Part shown: piece by piece, positions 1 to 7,384 of the stretch
How positions within the stretch are numbered: position 1 is the first letter of the stretch
How the letters are laid out: each line of letters starts with the position of its first letter
Assembly (NCBI GenBank): GCA_965247225.1
Contig: CBDFGT010000031.1
Location: 1-25,163 of the forward strand
Source of the DNA: CBDFGT01 sp965247225
GTDB lineage: Bacteria > Pseudomonadota > Alphaproteobacteria > Rhizobiales > Rhizobiaceae
Length of the DNA: 25,163 nt
Reading direction: 5' to 3'
Translations under genes and position numbers: made by a program
Notes under the pieces: model-generated
What the model was told of the DNA's origin: nothing
Databases searched by the model: none
The model's input: the letters and a program-made list of their open reading frames with translations, nothing else

Positions 1-2
1 CG

Positions 3-740
3 ACCAGAACCACCTCCCTGCTTTCACCGCATCTGGCCATGGGGGAAATTTCACCCTGTCAGGTGTGGGCGGCAACGCAGGGCCTGACCGGGCATTTTGC
101 GGCAGAAGATGTCATCCATTTTCGCAAGGAACTGGTGTGGCGGGAATTTTCCTGGCATCTGCTGTTTCACTTTCCCGACCTGCCGCAGGCCAGTCTCAAC
201 CGCCGTTTCGAGGCCTTTCCCTGGCGGGACGACCCTGTCAATCTTGAACGCTGGAAAAAGGGCAGAACCGGTTACCCGATCGTGGATGCGGGCATGCGCC
301 AGCTTTGGGTTCATGGCTGGATGCACAATCGCATTCGCATGGTTGTCGCCTCCTTTCTCATCAAGCATCTGGGCATGGACTGGCGGCTTGGCCAGGCCTG
401 GTTTGAAGATACGCTCGTGGATGCCGACCCGGCTTCCAATGCGGCCAGCTGGCAATGGGTTGCCGGATGCGGTGCGGATGCTGCACCTTTTTATCGTATT
501 TTCAATCCGCTCCTGCAGGGTCAGAAGTTTGATGCGGAAGGTCATTATATCCGCGCCTTTGTACCGGAACTGAAAGCTTTGACGGCGGTTGCCATACAGG
601 CACCCGCGTCAGCCTCGCCACTGGAGCTCAAGGCTGCCGGTATTGATCTTGGAAAAACCTACCCAAAGCCCATTGTTGATCACGCCATGGCAAGAGACCG
701 TGCGATGGCCGCCTATAACACAGTCAAGGAACCTGCATGA
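3..740 (+). CDS. phrB: Deoxyribodipyrimidine photo-lyase, C-terminal part (5' end outside window)
   Basis: This is the FAD-binding C-terminal half of a class I photolyase, which uses blue light and reduced FAD to split cyclobutane pyrimidine dimers in DNA. The frame is open from the first complete codon at 3, so the N-terminal antenna domain lies upstream of the window. Family signatures visible are KGRTGYPIVDAGMRQL, HGWMHNRIRM, a DWRLGQ block, the SNAASWQWVAGCGADAAP block that contacts FAD and carries an electron-transfer tryptophan, and FNPLLQGQKFD. The stop codon shares an ATGA with the start of the next gene, so the two are translationally coupled. Photolyase is a frequent companion of the four genes that follow, in clusters linked to light and singlet-oxygen stress. 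A (6-4) or cryptochrome role cannot be excluded without the N-terminus, but a CPD photolyase is most likely. Confidence 0.93.
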   Translation, partial: TRTTSLLSPHLAMGEISPCQVWAATQGLTGHFAAEDVIHFRKELVWREFSWHLLFHFPDLPQASLNRRFEAFPWRDDPVNLERWKKGRTGYPIVDAGMRQLWVHGWMHNRIRMVVASFLIKHLGMDWRLGQAWFEDTLVDADPASNAASWQWVAGCGADAAPFYRIFNPLLQGQKFDAEGHYIRAFVPELKALTAVAIQAPASASPLELKAAGIDLGKTYPKPIVDHAMARDRAMAAYNTVKEPA

Positions 741-2080
741 ACGCCCTGTTTTCCAAACACAATATTCCGAAGATTCCTGAATCAGGGCAACGTATTGCAG
801 TAATCGGCTCAGGTATTACCGGAAGTTCTGCCGCATGGGCGCTGAACCCGGTGCATGATGTGACGCTTTTTGAGAAAGAGGACAGACCCGGCGGCCACAC
901 GGCCACCGTCGATATCGACTATGACGGAAAAGCCATTGCGGTTGATACCGGCTTCATTGTGTATAACGAAGCCAATTATCCCAATCTGACCGCACTGTTT
1001 GCCGAACTGGAGATCAAGACCCACGAAAGCAATATGAGCTTTTCCCTGTCGCTGGATCATGGCAAGCTGGAATGGAGCGGCGACAATCTCTCCACCCTGT
1101 TTGCCCAAAAGCGCAACCTGTTCCGTCCATCGTTCCTGATGATGATCCGCGAAATCCTGCGGTTCAACAAAATCTGCCTTCAGGATCGTGCCGGCGGGCA
1201 TCTGGCCGATATGTCGATCGGGGATTATCTCAACTGGCGCGGATTTACGCCCGGCTTCATGAACAACTATCTTGTTCCGATGGCAGCGGCCATCTGGTCG
1301 ACCGAACCCAAACGGATGATGGAGTTCCCCGCCGACTATTTTGTGAACTTCTTCGACAATCACCGGCTTATCCATTCCAGGCCGCATCCCTGGCGCACCG
1401 TGACAGGTGGCAGCCGCACCTATCTCAACAAACTGCTGGCACCGCTTGGGCCGCGCCTGAAAACCGGTTGCGCCATCCTTTCTGTCACCCGGTCAAACGG
1501 AAAGGTGCATATCGGGGACAACAAGGGCGGTCATCATGTTTTCGATCATGTGATCTTCGCCTCGCACAGCGACCAGACAGCAGCCATGCTCAAGGATGCA
1601 TCGGCGCAGGAACGCGCCCTTTTATCGGCTGTTCCCTACAAGGCCAACAGGGTCATCCTGCATCGCGATCCGTCCCTTATGCCAAAACGCAAAAAGGTCT
1701 GGGCCTCATGGAATTACCTGCGTTCCACCAAATCCGAATCGCATTCCGGCGTTGCCGTTTCCTACTGGATGAACAGGCTGCAGGCGATTGATCCGGCCTG
1801 CCCGCTGTTTGTGACGCTGAACCCCGAAACAGAACCGGCAAAGCAAAGCGTGTTTGCTGAATTTTCTTATGACCATCCGCAATTTGACACAGGCTCCATG
1901 AAGGCACAGCAGGCGCTTGCACAGATACAGGGCCAGAACAACACATGGTTTGCAGGAGCCTGGACAGGATACGGATTCCATGAGGACGGGCTGACATCCG
2001 GTCTTTCTGTAGCGCAGGCCCTTGGCGGCATCATTCCCTGGCGTGGTGAAACAATGCCTGTGGCAGAGGCGGCAGAATGA
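737..2080 (+). CDS. FAD-dependent amine-oxidase-like oxidoreductase (COG2907 family)
   Basis: This 447-residue flavoprotein has a dinucleotide-binding motif at residues 24-29 (GSGITG in IAVIGSGITGSSAAWAL), followed by the typical FEKEDRPGGH segment near residue 46. The C-terminal FAD-contacting region includes WFAGAWTGYGFHEDG, as in the NAD(P)/FAD-binding amine oxidase superfamily. The COG2907 subgroup is repeatedly found with DUF1365 and a cyclopropane-synthase-like enzyme, as here. It may oxidise or desaturate a membrane acyl chain, but no substrate can be read from the sequence. Its start overlaps the photolyase stop and its stop overlaps the DUF1365 start, both as ATGA. No signal peptide or membrane segment is evident. 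The family call is secure; the reaction is inference. Confidence 0.9.
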   Translation: MNALFSKHNIPKIPESGQRIAVIGSGITGSSAAWALNPVHDVTLFEKEDRPGGHTATVDIDYDGKAIAVDTGFIVYNEANYPNLTALFAELEIKTHESNMSFSLSLDHGKLEWSGDNLSTLFAQKRNLFRPSFLMMIREILRFNKICLQDRAGGHLADMSIGDYLNWRGFTPGFMNNYLVPMAAAIWSTEPKRMMEFPADYFVNFFDNHRLIHSRPHPWRTVTGGSRTYLNKLLAPLGPRLKTGCAILSVTRSNGKVHIGDNKGGHHVFDHVIFASHSDQTAAMLKDASAQERALLSAVPYKANRVILHRDPSLMPKRKKVWASWNYLRSTKSESHSGVAVSYWMNRLQAIDPACPLFVTLNPETEPAKQSVFAEFSYDHPQFDTGSMKAQQALAQIQGQNNTWFAGAWTGYGFHEDGLTSGLSVAQALGGIIPWRGETMPVAEAAE

Positions 2081-2922
2081 CCGGTGCACATGACACAGGC
2101 CCGCCAGAAACCAATGCAGCATATGCAACCATGGATGCGCCTGCATGCCTTTATGCCGGAAATGTCATGCACCAGCGCATGAAGCCGGTCGGACACAGGT
2201 TCAGCTACCAGGTCTTTTCGATGATGATTGACCTTGACCGTCTGGACGCGGCGTCAAAGCTGTCCGGCCTGTTTTCGGTGAACCGTTTCAATCTGCTCGC
2301 ATTCCATGAAAGCGACCATTGCGACAGGAAGGACGGGTCGTTGCGCTTGCATGTTGACGATCTTCTCAAACGGGCTGGCCTCGAACGCGCAAGCCGGATC
2401 CTTCTGGTCTGTTATCCGCGTATTCTGGGCTGGGTGTTCAATCCGCTTTCCGTTTATTACGCCCATGACGGCAACGACCGGCTGACCGCCCTCGTCTATG
2501 AAGTGCGCAACACATTTGGTGAAAAACATAGCTATGTCTGCCCTGTTCTGCCCGGGCAAGCCAGCAAGGCGGGGATCAGACAGAGCTGTGACAAGATTTT
2601 CCACGTCTCCCCCTTCATCCCCTTGTCCATGCGCTATCATTTTCGCATGGTACCCCCCTCTGACACGATCCGCTGGCGCATTCTGGAAACCGATGCGGAC
2701 GGGCCGCTTCTGTCTGCCACTTTTGCCGGTAACCGTGTACCCATGACATCTGCGAGGATCATGCAGCTTGTGGGGCGTATTCCGATGCTCACCCTCAAGA
2801 TTGTCGGTGGCATCCATTGGGAAGCGCTGAAACTGTGGCTGAAGGGCATGAAATACATTCCCAAACCGCCTCCTCCAGACCCGGTCAGTGTTTCCACCCA
2901 ACGATCCATTGGTGAAATATGA
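2077..2922 (+). CDS. DUF1365 domain-containing protein
   Basis: This 281-residue protein belongs to the DUF1365 family. Typical segments are LYAGNVMHQRMKPVGHRFSY near the N-terminus, a central stretch with LLVCYPRILGWVFNPLSVYY, and then EVRNTFGEKHSYV. The C-terminus has a Pro-rich KYIPKPPPPDP tail. The biochemical role of DUF1365 is not securely established. Its constant neighbours are a COG2907 flavoprotein and a cyclopropane-synthase-like methyltransferase, which points to modification of membrane fatty acids. It starts inside the stop codon of the preceding gene, implying coupled translation. A 106-base gap with no visible terminator separates it from the methyltransferase. Confidence 0.9.
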   Translation: MTGAHDTGPPETNAAYATMDAPACLYAGNVMHQRMKPVGHRFSYQVFSMMIDLDRLDAASKLSGLFSVNRFNLLAFHESDHCDRKDGSLRLHVDDLLKRAGLERASRILLVCYPRILGWVFNPLSVYYAHDGNDRLTALVYEVRNTFGEKHSYVCPVLPGQASKAGIRQSCDKIFHVSPFIPLSMRYHFRMVPPSDTIRWRILETDADGPLLSATFAGNRVPMTSARIMQLVGRIPMLTLKIVGGIHWEALKLWLKGMKYIPKPPPPDPVSVSTQRSIGEI

Positions 2923-3028
2923 AAATTATGTTAAGAAAACCTTCATCTGCCCATGACGTAAACGGATGCATATCCTGTGCGCCGTTCACTTGCGCCATCG
3001 GGGCCGCGTTGGCATCAGGGAGTATTGA

Positions 3029-4279
3029 GTGATGAACAGCACTTGGAACAGCACGGGCGAAACGTACGAAATCCTTTCCCATGAAACCATATCACGATTG
3101 CTGAAGGGCCTTCCGGCCAAAGCGCAGATGATCATGCGCGGCCTCGTTCACATGCAATACGGAACCCTGTCCCTGACCTTGCCCGACGGTCGCAAGATGC
3201 GGGTGCAGGGCAAGCATGCCGGCCCCGACGCCGCTGTCACCCTGCGCAACTGGAAGCTGCCCCAGCGCGCACTTGTGCATGGCACGATCGGTGTCGCGGA
3301 AAGCTATATGGACGGCGACTGGGACAGCCCGGATGTGGGCGCGTTTCTGGAACTGTTTCTGGTCAATCAGGATATTGGCAACGGCATCGGCAATGGTGCG
3401 CGCGGGCTGATGCTGCTTCTGGAAAAATTCCAGCACTGGATGAATGCAAATACCAAACGTGGGTCCAGACGCAATATTTCCGCCCATTACGATCTTGGAA
3501 ACGAGTTTTACAAACAGTGGCTGGACCCGACAATGACCTATTCGTCAGCGCTCTATGAAACGGGTGCCAACGACCTGCAATCGGCCCAGACGGCCAAATA
3601 TCGTGCGCTGGCGCAGGCGACAGGGATCCGCCACGGAGATCATGTTCTGGAAATCGGTTGCGGCTGGGGGGGTTTTGCTGAATTTGCAGCAACGGAGATC
3701 GGTTGCAAGGTGACCGGGTTGACCATATCCCGCGAACAGCTGAATTTTGCGCAGGCCCGCATGCAAAAGGCCGGTCTTGCCGAGAGGGTTTCCCTGAAAT
3801 TTCAGGACTACCGCGACGAGACGCAGCAATATGACCGTATTATTTCCATTGAAATGTTCGAGGCTGTTGGCGAAAAATATTGGGGAACCTATTTTTCCAA
3901 GCTCAAGGACAGCCTGAAACCCGGCGGAACTGCCGGTTTGCAGATCATCACCATCAAGCCGGAATCCTTTCATGAGTACCGCTCCAACCCGGACTTCATT
4001 CAGAAATATGTTTTTCCCGGCGGCATGCTGCCAACGCGCAAACATCTGAATGAACTGGGTAACCGTGTTGGCCTTACGATCCAGCGCGATTTCGGCTTCG
4101 GTCTGGATTATGCCCGCACGCTTGGCGAATGGCGGCAGAAATTCTGGTCGGTCTGGGACCGGGTCCAGCCATTGGGTTTCGACCTTCGGTTCAAGCGTTT
4201 GTGGGAGTTTTACTTCTTTTATTGCGAGGCCGGGTTCCGTGCACGCAATATTGATGTCCGTCAGGTTGTTTACGGATGA
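3029..4279 (+). CDS. Cyclopropane-fatty-acid-synthase-like SAM methyltransferase with altered active site
   Basis: The 416-residue protein aligns along most of the E. coli Cfa sequence: the RRNISAHYDLGNEFYKQWLDP block (148-167), the SAM-binding VLEIGCGWGG (206-215), the LTISREQLNFAQ region, and the C-terminal FRARNIDVRQVVY. Such enzymes transfer a methyl group from SAM to a double bond in membrane phospholipid acyl chains. Two residues that hold bicarbonate in characterised cyclopropane synthases (E. coli Cys139 in YSC, His266 in FEHVG) are Ser173 and Ala279 here. The product may therefore be a methylated or further oxidised fatty acid rather than a cyclopropane ring. An AGGGAG ribosome site at 3017-3022 serves the GTG at 3029 or the ATG at 3032. 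The stop overlaps the start of the MFS gene. Confidence 0.9.
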   Translation: MMNSTWNSTGETYEILSHETISRLLKGLPAKAQMIMRGLVHMQYGTLSLTLPDGRKMRVQGKHAGPDAAVTLRNWKLPQRALVHGTIGVAESYMDGDWDSPDVGAFLELFLVNQDIGNGIGNGARGLMLLLEKFQHWMNANTKRGSRRNISAHYDLGNEFYKQWLDPTMTYSSALYETGANDLQSAQTAKYRALAQATGIRHGDHVLEIGCGWGGFAEFAATEIGCKVTGLTISREQLNFAQARMQKAGLAERVSLKFQDYRDETQQYDRIISIEMFEAVGEKYWGTYFSKLKDSLKPGGTAGLQIITIKPESFHEYRSNPDFIQKYVFPGGMLPTRKHLNELGNRVGLTIQRDFGFGLDYARTLGEWRQKFWSVWDRVQPLGFDLRFKRLWEFYFFYCEAGFRARNIDVRQVVYG

Positions 4280-5610
4280 TGGCCAAGGCAGATTCGCCTT
4301 CCTTTCTGCAGCGTGTTGCCTATTGTTTGCCAGCAGCTCCGCTTGCGGCTCTGGGTTTGCCGCTCTATGCACTGGTGCCAACATTTTATACAGAGACAAT
4401 CGGCCTGCCACTTGCGCAGGTCGGTCTGGTTTTGCTGTTCATCCGGATTTTTGATGCTGTCAGCGACCCGGTGGCCGGCGTTCTTGCAGACCGCTATCGC
4501 CCGGCCTTCGGGCGGAGACGCCTTTTCTTTGCCATGTCCTTGCCTGTCTGCGCCATCGCAGCATTCATGCTCTACAGCCCGCCAGCAGATGCGGGCCTGT
4601 GGTGGCTGGGCTTCTGGGGTGCTGCCCTGTCGCTGGGATTTACCCTGGCCAGTGTACCCTATGCAGCATGGGGTGCCGAACTGGTGACCGGCTATCGCCA
4701 ACGCAGTGATCTGGCATCGTTGCGCGAGGGATTGACCCTGGTCGGTACGCTGATTGCCATTGTCGTCCCGTTTGCCATTGGCATGCGTCCGGGTGACGCT
4801 GTGTCCGGCCTTGCCGTGCTGGGCGCTATCATCGCTGTCAGCCTGCCTGCTTTCGGGCTTGTGGCAATCTGGCTGGTGCCGGAACCGGTCGAAACATCGA
4901 CACGGCGGCTGGTGCTGAAAGACAGTCTCGGTCATCTTTGGAAAAACCGCCCGTTCCTGCGGCTTGTTCTTGCTTTCTTTCTCAACGGCTTTGCCAACGG
5001 CATTCCGGCCACTTTGTTCTTGTATTTCGTTTCTGACAGGCTCGGAATGCCTGAAGCGCGTGGCCCGCTTCTGTTTTTGTATTTCCTGTTTGCCATTGCC
5101 GGAGTGCCGCTTTCGGCAGTGGCCGTGCGGGCTATCGGCAAGCACCGCGCCTGGTGCCTTGCCATGATTGCGGCCTGTGCGGTGTTTTCGGTTGCACCGT
5201 TCCTGCCTCCCGGATCGATTTATGCCTTCGGTGCCATATGTGTCCTGACCGGCGTGCTCCTGGGCTTTGATCTGGCAATCCCGCCCGCCATTCAGGCGGA
5301 TGTGATTGACAATGACACTGCGGTTTCCGGAGAGCAGCGCAGCGGCCTGTATTTTTCGGCATGGGGCCTTGCCACCAAGCTGTCCCTGGCGGCAGGCGTG
5401 GGTCTTGTCTTTCCGCTTCTGGGCTCTTTCGGTTTTGATCCCGCAAAAGGTGTGCAAAATACACCGTCAGCGCTTGATGCCCTGGCTGTTGCCTATGCCT
5501 TTATTCCGGTTGCGCTGAAACTTGCGGCCATTGTGCTGATGTGGAATTTTCCGCTTGATGAAAAGGCGCAAACCGAATTGCGACTGCGGATTGACGCCGG
5601 AAACGCTTGA
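4276..5610 (+). CDS. MFS transporter of the GPH (sugar:cation symporter) type
   Basis: This 444-residue protein is hydrophobic throughout, with about twelve predicted membrane segments. It carries the MFS loop motif in the form GVLADRYRPAFGRRR near residues 70-84, which is typical of the MFS_2/GPH (melibiose-carrier-like) group. Its substrate is unknown. Position is informative: it starts at ATG 4276 inside the stop codon of the cyclopropane-synthase-like gene and ends the + strand cluster. A GPH-type carrier is a recurrent member of this cluster in other proteobacteria, so transport or flipping of a lipid or lipid precursor is possible, but this is inference. It converges on the SDR gene with only 13 bases between stops and no clear terminator. 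Confidence 0.88.
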   Translation: MMAKADSPSFLQRVAYCLPAAPLAALGLPLYALVPTFYTETIGLPLAQVGLVLLFIRIFDAVSDPVAGVLADRYRPAFGRRRLFFAMSLPVCAIAAFMLYSPPADAGLWWLGFWGAALSLGFTLASVPYAAWGAELVTGYRQRSDLASLREGLTLVGTLIAIVVPFAIGMRPGDAVSGLAVLGAIIAVSLPAFGLVAIWLVPEPVETSTRRLVLKDSLGHLWKNRPFLRLVLAFFLNGFANGIPATLFLYFVSDRLGMPEARGPLLFLYFLFAIAGVPLSAVAVRAIGKHRAWCLAMIAACAVFSVAPFLPPGSIYAFGAICVLTGVLLGFDLAIPPAIQADVIDNDTAVSGEQRSGLYFSAWGLATKLSLAAGVGLVFPLLGSFGFDPAKGVQNTPSALDALAVAYAFIPVALKLAAIVLMWNFPLDEKAQTELRLRIDAGNA

Positions 5611-5623
5611 TACCAACATGGCG

Positions 5624-6421
5624 TCAACGCAGCTTTTGTTTCTCCCAGCCTGTTGCCTTGTTCAAAGCCCAGAAATACAGGCTGTAGGGCAGAAACCGCA
5701 TGAGTTTCAGCACATAGGTGAATCGTTTCGGGAAGGTGATTTCAAACCCCTGCCCCTTCAGACCATCAGAAATGCGCCTGGCGGCATCTTCCACCTTCAG
5801 CAATGCCGGCATTTCAAATGCATTCTGTGCTGTTGCTGCCGTTTCCACAAAACCCGGATTGATGATCTGAATGCGAATACCAACCTTGTCGAGATCAAAT
5901 TTCAGGCTTTCGGCCATGTTGATCAGCGCGGCTTTTGAGGCACCATAGGCCGCACTGGTCGGCAGGCCGCCATAGCCCGTGACCGAGGAGACAATGCCGA
6001 TCTGTCCATGTCCGTGTGCTCGCATATGACGGACCAAAGGGACAAGACAATTGACAACACCATTGAGATTGACGGCAAATGTCTTCTTGAAATCCTGCAC
6101 ATGCAGGTTTTCGCCATGGACCGGAATATAGATCCCGGCATTGAGGACTGCCAGCGCAATGCGTCCATGATCGTATTCGATCGAGGCAATCACCCGCTCC
6201 ATTTCCACAGGATCGGTGACATCACCGTCCACGACAAGGATTTTCCCGGCAAGGCCGGCGGCCTGCACCTGCAGGGCTGCAAGCCTGGCGTGATCGCGGG
6301 CCGTTACCGCTACCGTATAACCTTCACCGGCCAGTTGCAGCGCCAGCGCCTTGCCAATCCCGGAGCTTGCGCCGGTAATCCAGGCTATTCCAAGTTCCGG
6401 TCGTGCAACAAATGCGCTCAT
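5624..6421 (-). CDS. Short-chain dehydrogenase/reductase (SDR family)
   Basis: A 265-residue classical SDR. The nucleotide-binding TGASSGIG is at residues 16-23, NAG at 94-96, the catalytic serine is about Ser146 (SSVTGYGG), and the YxxxK pair is Tyr159 and Lys163 in YGASK. The arginine in TARDHARL after the second strand favours NADP(H). The C-terminal tail ending FWALNKATGWEKQKLR is hydrophobic then basic and might lie on a membrane. The gene lies 96 bases downstream of the ChrR-like gene on the same strand, so both probably share a promoter. SDR enzymes of this kind are common in photolyase/DUF1365/Cfa clusters, suggesting an oxidation or reduction step in the same lipid or stress pathway. 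The substrate is unknown. Confidence 0.9.
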   Translation of the reverse strand: MSAFVARPELGIAWITGASSGIGKALALQLAGEGYTVAVTARDHARLAALQVQAAGLAGKILVVDGDVTDPVEMERVIASIEYDHGRIALAVLNAGIYIPVHGENLHVQDFKKTFAVNLNGVVNCLVPLVRHMRAHGHGQIGIVSSVTGYGGLPTSAAYGASKAALINMAESLKFDLDKVGIRIQIINPGFVETAATAQNAFEMPALLKVEDAARRISDGLKGQGFEITFPKRFTYVLKLMRFLPYSLYFWALNKATGWEKQKLR

Positions 6422-6509
6422 GTCAAAATCCGTGCCGTTTTCAGCGCATGCCCAACCGGCAACGCCTGTGTGTCAAAACCACAAAATGGTGGTGAGATGA
6501 TGACCTTGC

Positions 6510-6533
6510 AGACCTGATCAGCCGATCAGGTCT
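6510..6533. other. Perfect 10-bp inverted repeat over the stop codon of the ChrR-like gene
   Basis: AGACCTGATC (6510-6519) and GATCAGGTCT (6524-6533) are exact inverted repeats around a 4-base loop. On the - strand the hairpin covers the last four codons and the stop of the ChrR-like gene. No T-run follows, so it is not a canonical terminator. It could stabilise the upstream message or reduce read-through into the SDR gene. Confidence 0.6.
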
Positions 6534-7168
6534 CCGATCAGCTGGGTCAGCGAGCCGGTGAATTTCAACGGCTGGTCCACCACGGAAAACCCTATGCAGG
6601 GACGATCTTTCTCGGCAATCGGACGATGATCGACCGAATCATCCGCAACAGAAATATCACCGCGTGCGAAGCGACCGCGACGGTCATTGAAGGCTCCGTC
6701 CAGAACCAGAAATATTTCCACACCCTTGTGCGTATGCGCGGGAACCGCACGACCGGGACGCAGCCAGAAAAAGCTCACTTCGCATCCATCAAGATTTCCA
6801 ACGACACATTCCTTGAAACCCGGCAATTTGGTGCGCCATGCAATATCGTTTTCTTCCATGCCGAGATAATTGAAAATTGCGTCGGGAATGATGGAACTTT
6901 TTTCGCGCGTCTTTGTTGTGAGTGTCTTGTCTGAAAATCCTTGTGATGCAAATATTGTGTCAAGACAGCGCTGTCGATCTGAAAAAGGCTCAGGATCAAG
7001 CCGCTCAAGGGCATTTCCGGCCAGGATTTCCAGATCCCGCAGATAGTAACGATTGGTGTCGCGCATTTCCATATGCGCTTCCACCAAAACCCTTACAGGC
7101 TTTGGCAAAGCACCGGCTACATAATAGGCCATGAGGGCGTCAACAGTATCTATATGCTCACGGATCAT
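6518..7168 (-). CDS. ChrR-like cupin anti-sigma factor with degenerate zinc site
   Basis: This 216-residue protein has the two-domain layout of ChrR, the zinc anti-sigma factor that holds RpoE in Rhodobacter sphaeroides and releases it on singlet-oxygen stress. The N-terminal part has the anti-sigma pattern DALMAYYVAGALPKPVRVLV, with His5 and His32 in place of the first two zinc ligands. The following Cys-x2-Cys is absent: the equivalent positions are Arg36 and Asn39 in HMEMRDTN. The C-terminal cupin domain keeps its metal-ligand set, HTHKGVE (H-x-H-x3-E), and a later His in SVDHRP. ChrR genes normally follow their sigma gene. Here the upstream neighbour is a divergent cysteine synthase, so it is an orphan in this window. 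It may still bind a sigma factor without zinc or may have become a stand-alone cupin sensor. Confidence 0.85.
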   Translation of the reverse strand: MIREHIDTVDALMAYYVAGALPKPVRVLVEAHMEMRDTNRYYLRDLEILAGNALERLDPEPFSDRQRCLDTIFASQGFSDKTLTTKTREKSSIIPDAIFNYLGMEENDIAWRTKLPGFKECVVGNLDGCEVSFFWLRPGRAVPAHTHKGVEIFLVLDGAFNDRRGRFARGDISVADDSVDHRPIAEKDRPCIGFSVVDQPLKFTGSLTQLIGDLIG

Positions 7169-7203
7169 TCAGTGCTCGCGTTTGGCAAAATTTTTATTCG
7201 TGG

Positions 7204-7233
7204 TATTTACGCAGTTTATCCGGTTTTGGATCA
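7204..7233 (-). promoter_or_regulatory. Putative RpoE (ECF11)-type promoter of the ChrR-like gene
   Basis: On the - strand, TGATCC (7233-7228) is followed after exactly 18 bases by TAAATA (7209-7204). This resembles the R. sphaeroides RpoE pattern TGATCC-N18-TAAGA. A start site near 7197 would leave a leader of about 30 bases before the ATG at 7168. Position and gene identity support it; the -10 match is partial. Confidence 0.5.
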
Positions 7234-7332
7234 CAACAGGATGGATTGCGGGCAATAATCAGCGGATAAATGAAATTTGCCTGTATTTGCATGAAATATG
7301 AAACAGGTTTTCTTGCAAAGCGCGCCTCCCGG

Positions 7333-7344
7333 GACCAAATGGTC
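7333..7344. promoter_or_regulatory. Small palindrome in the leader of the cysteine synthase gene
   Basis: GACCA-AA-TGGTC is a perfect 5-bp inverted repeat about 40 bases before the start at 7385. It could be a half-size operator or a short hairpin in the 5' leader. I know of no regulator with this site, and chance is possible for so short a repeat. Confidence 0.25.
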
Positions 7345-7384
7345 ACTTGAAAATTGTAAGGGTTGCAAGCTAAGGACTTATTTC

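Noticed and set aside
4270..5457. Long - strand open frame antisense to the MFS gene
   Set aside because: Low-complexity, polar Gln/Arg-rich translation with no family resemblance; it mirrors the hydrophobic codons of the MFS gene.
7300..7384. Possible SAM-type riboswitch before the cysteine synthase gene
   Set aside because: A GCTAAGGA near the start recalls the SAM-II 3' end, but the expected P1 stem and U-rich loop are not present.
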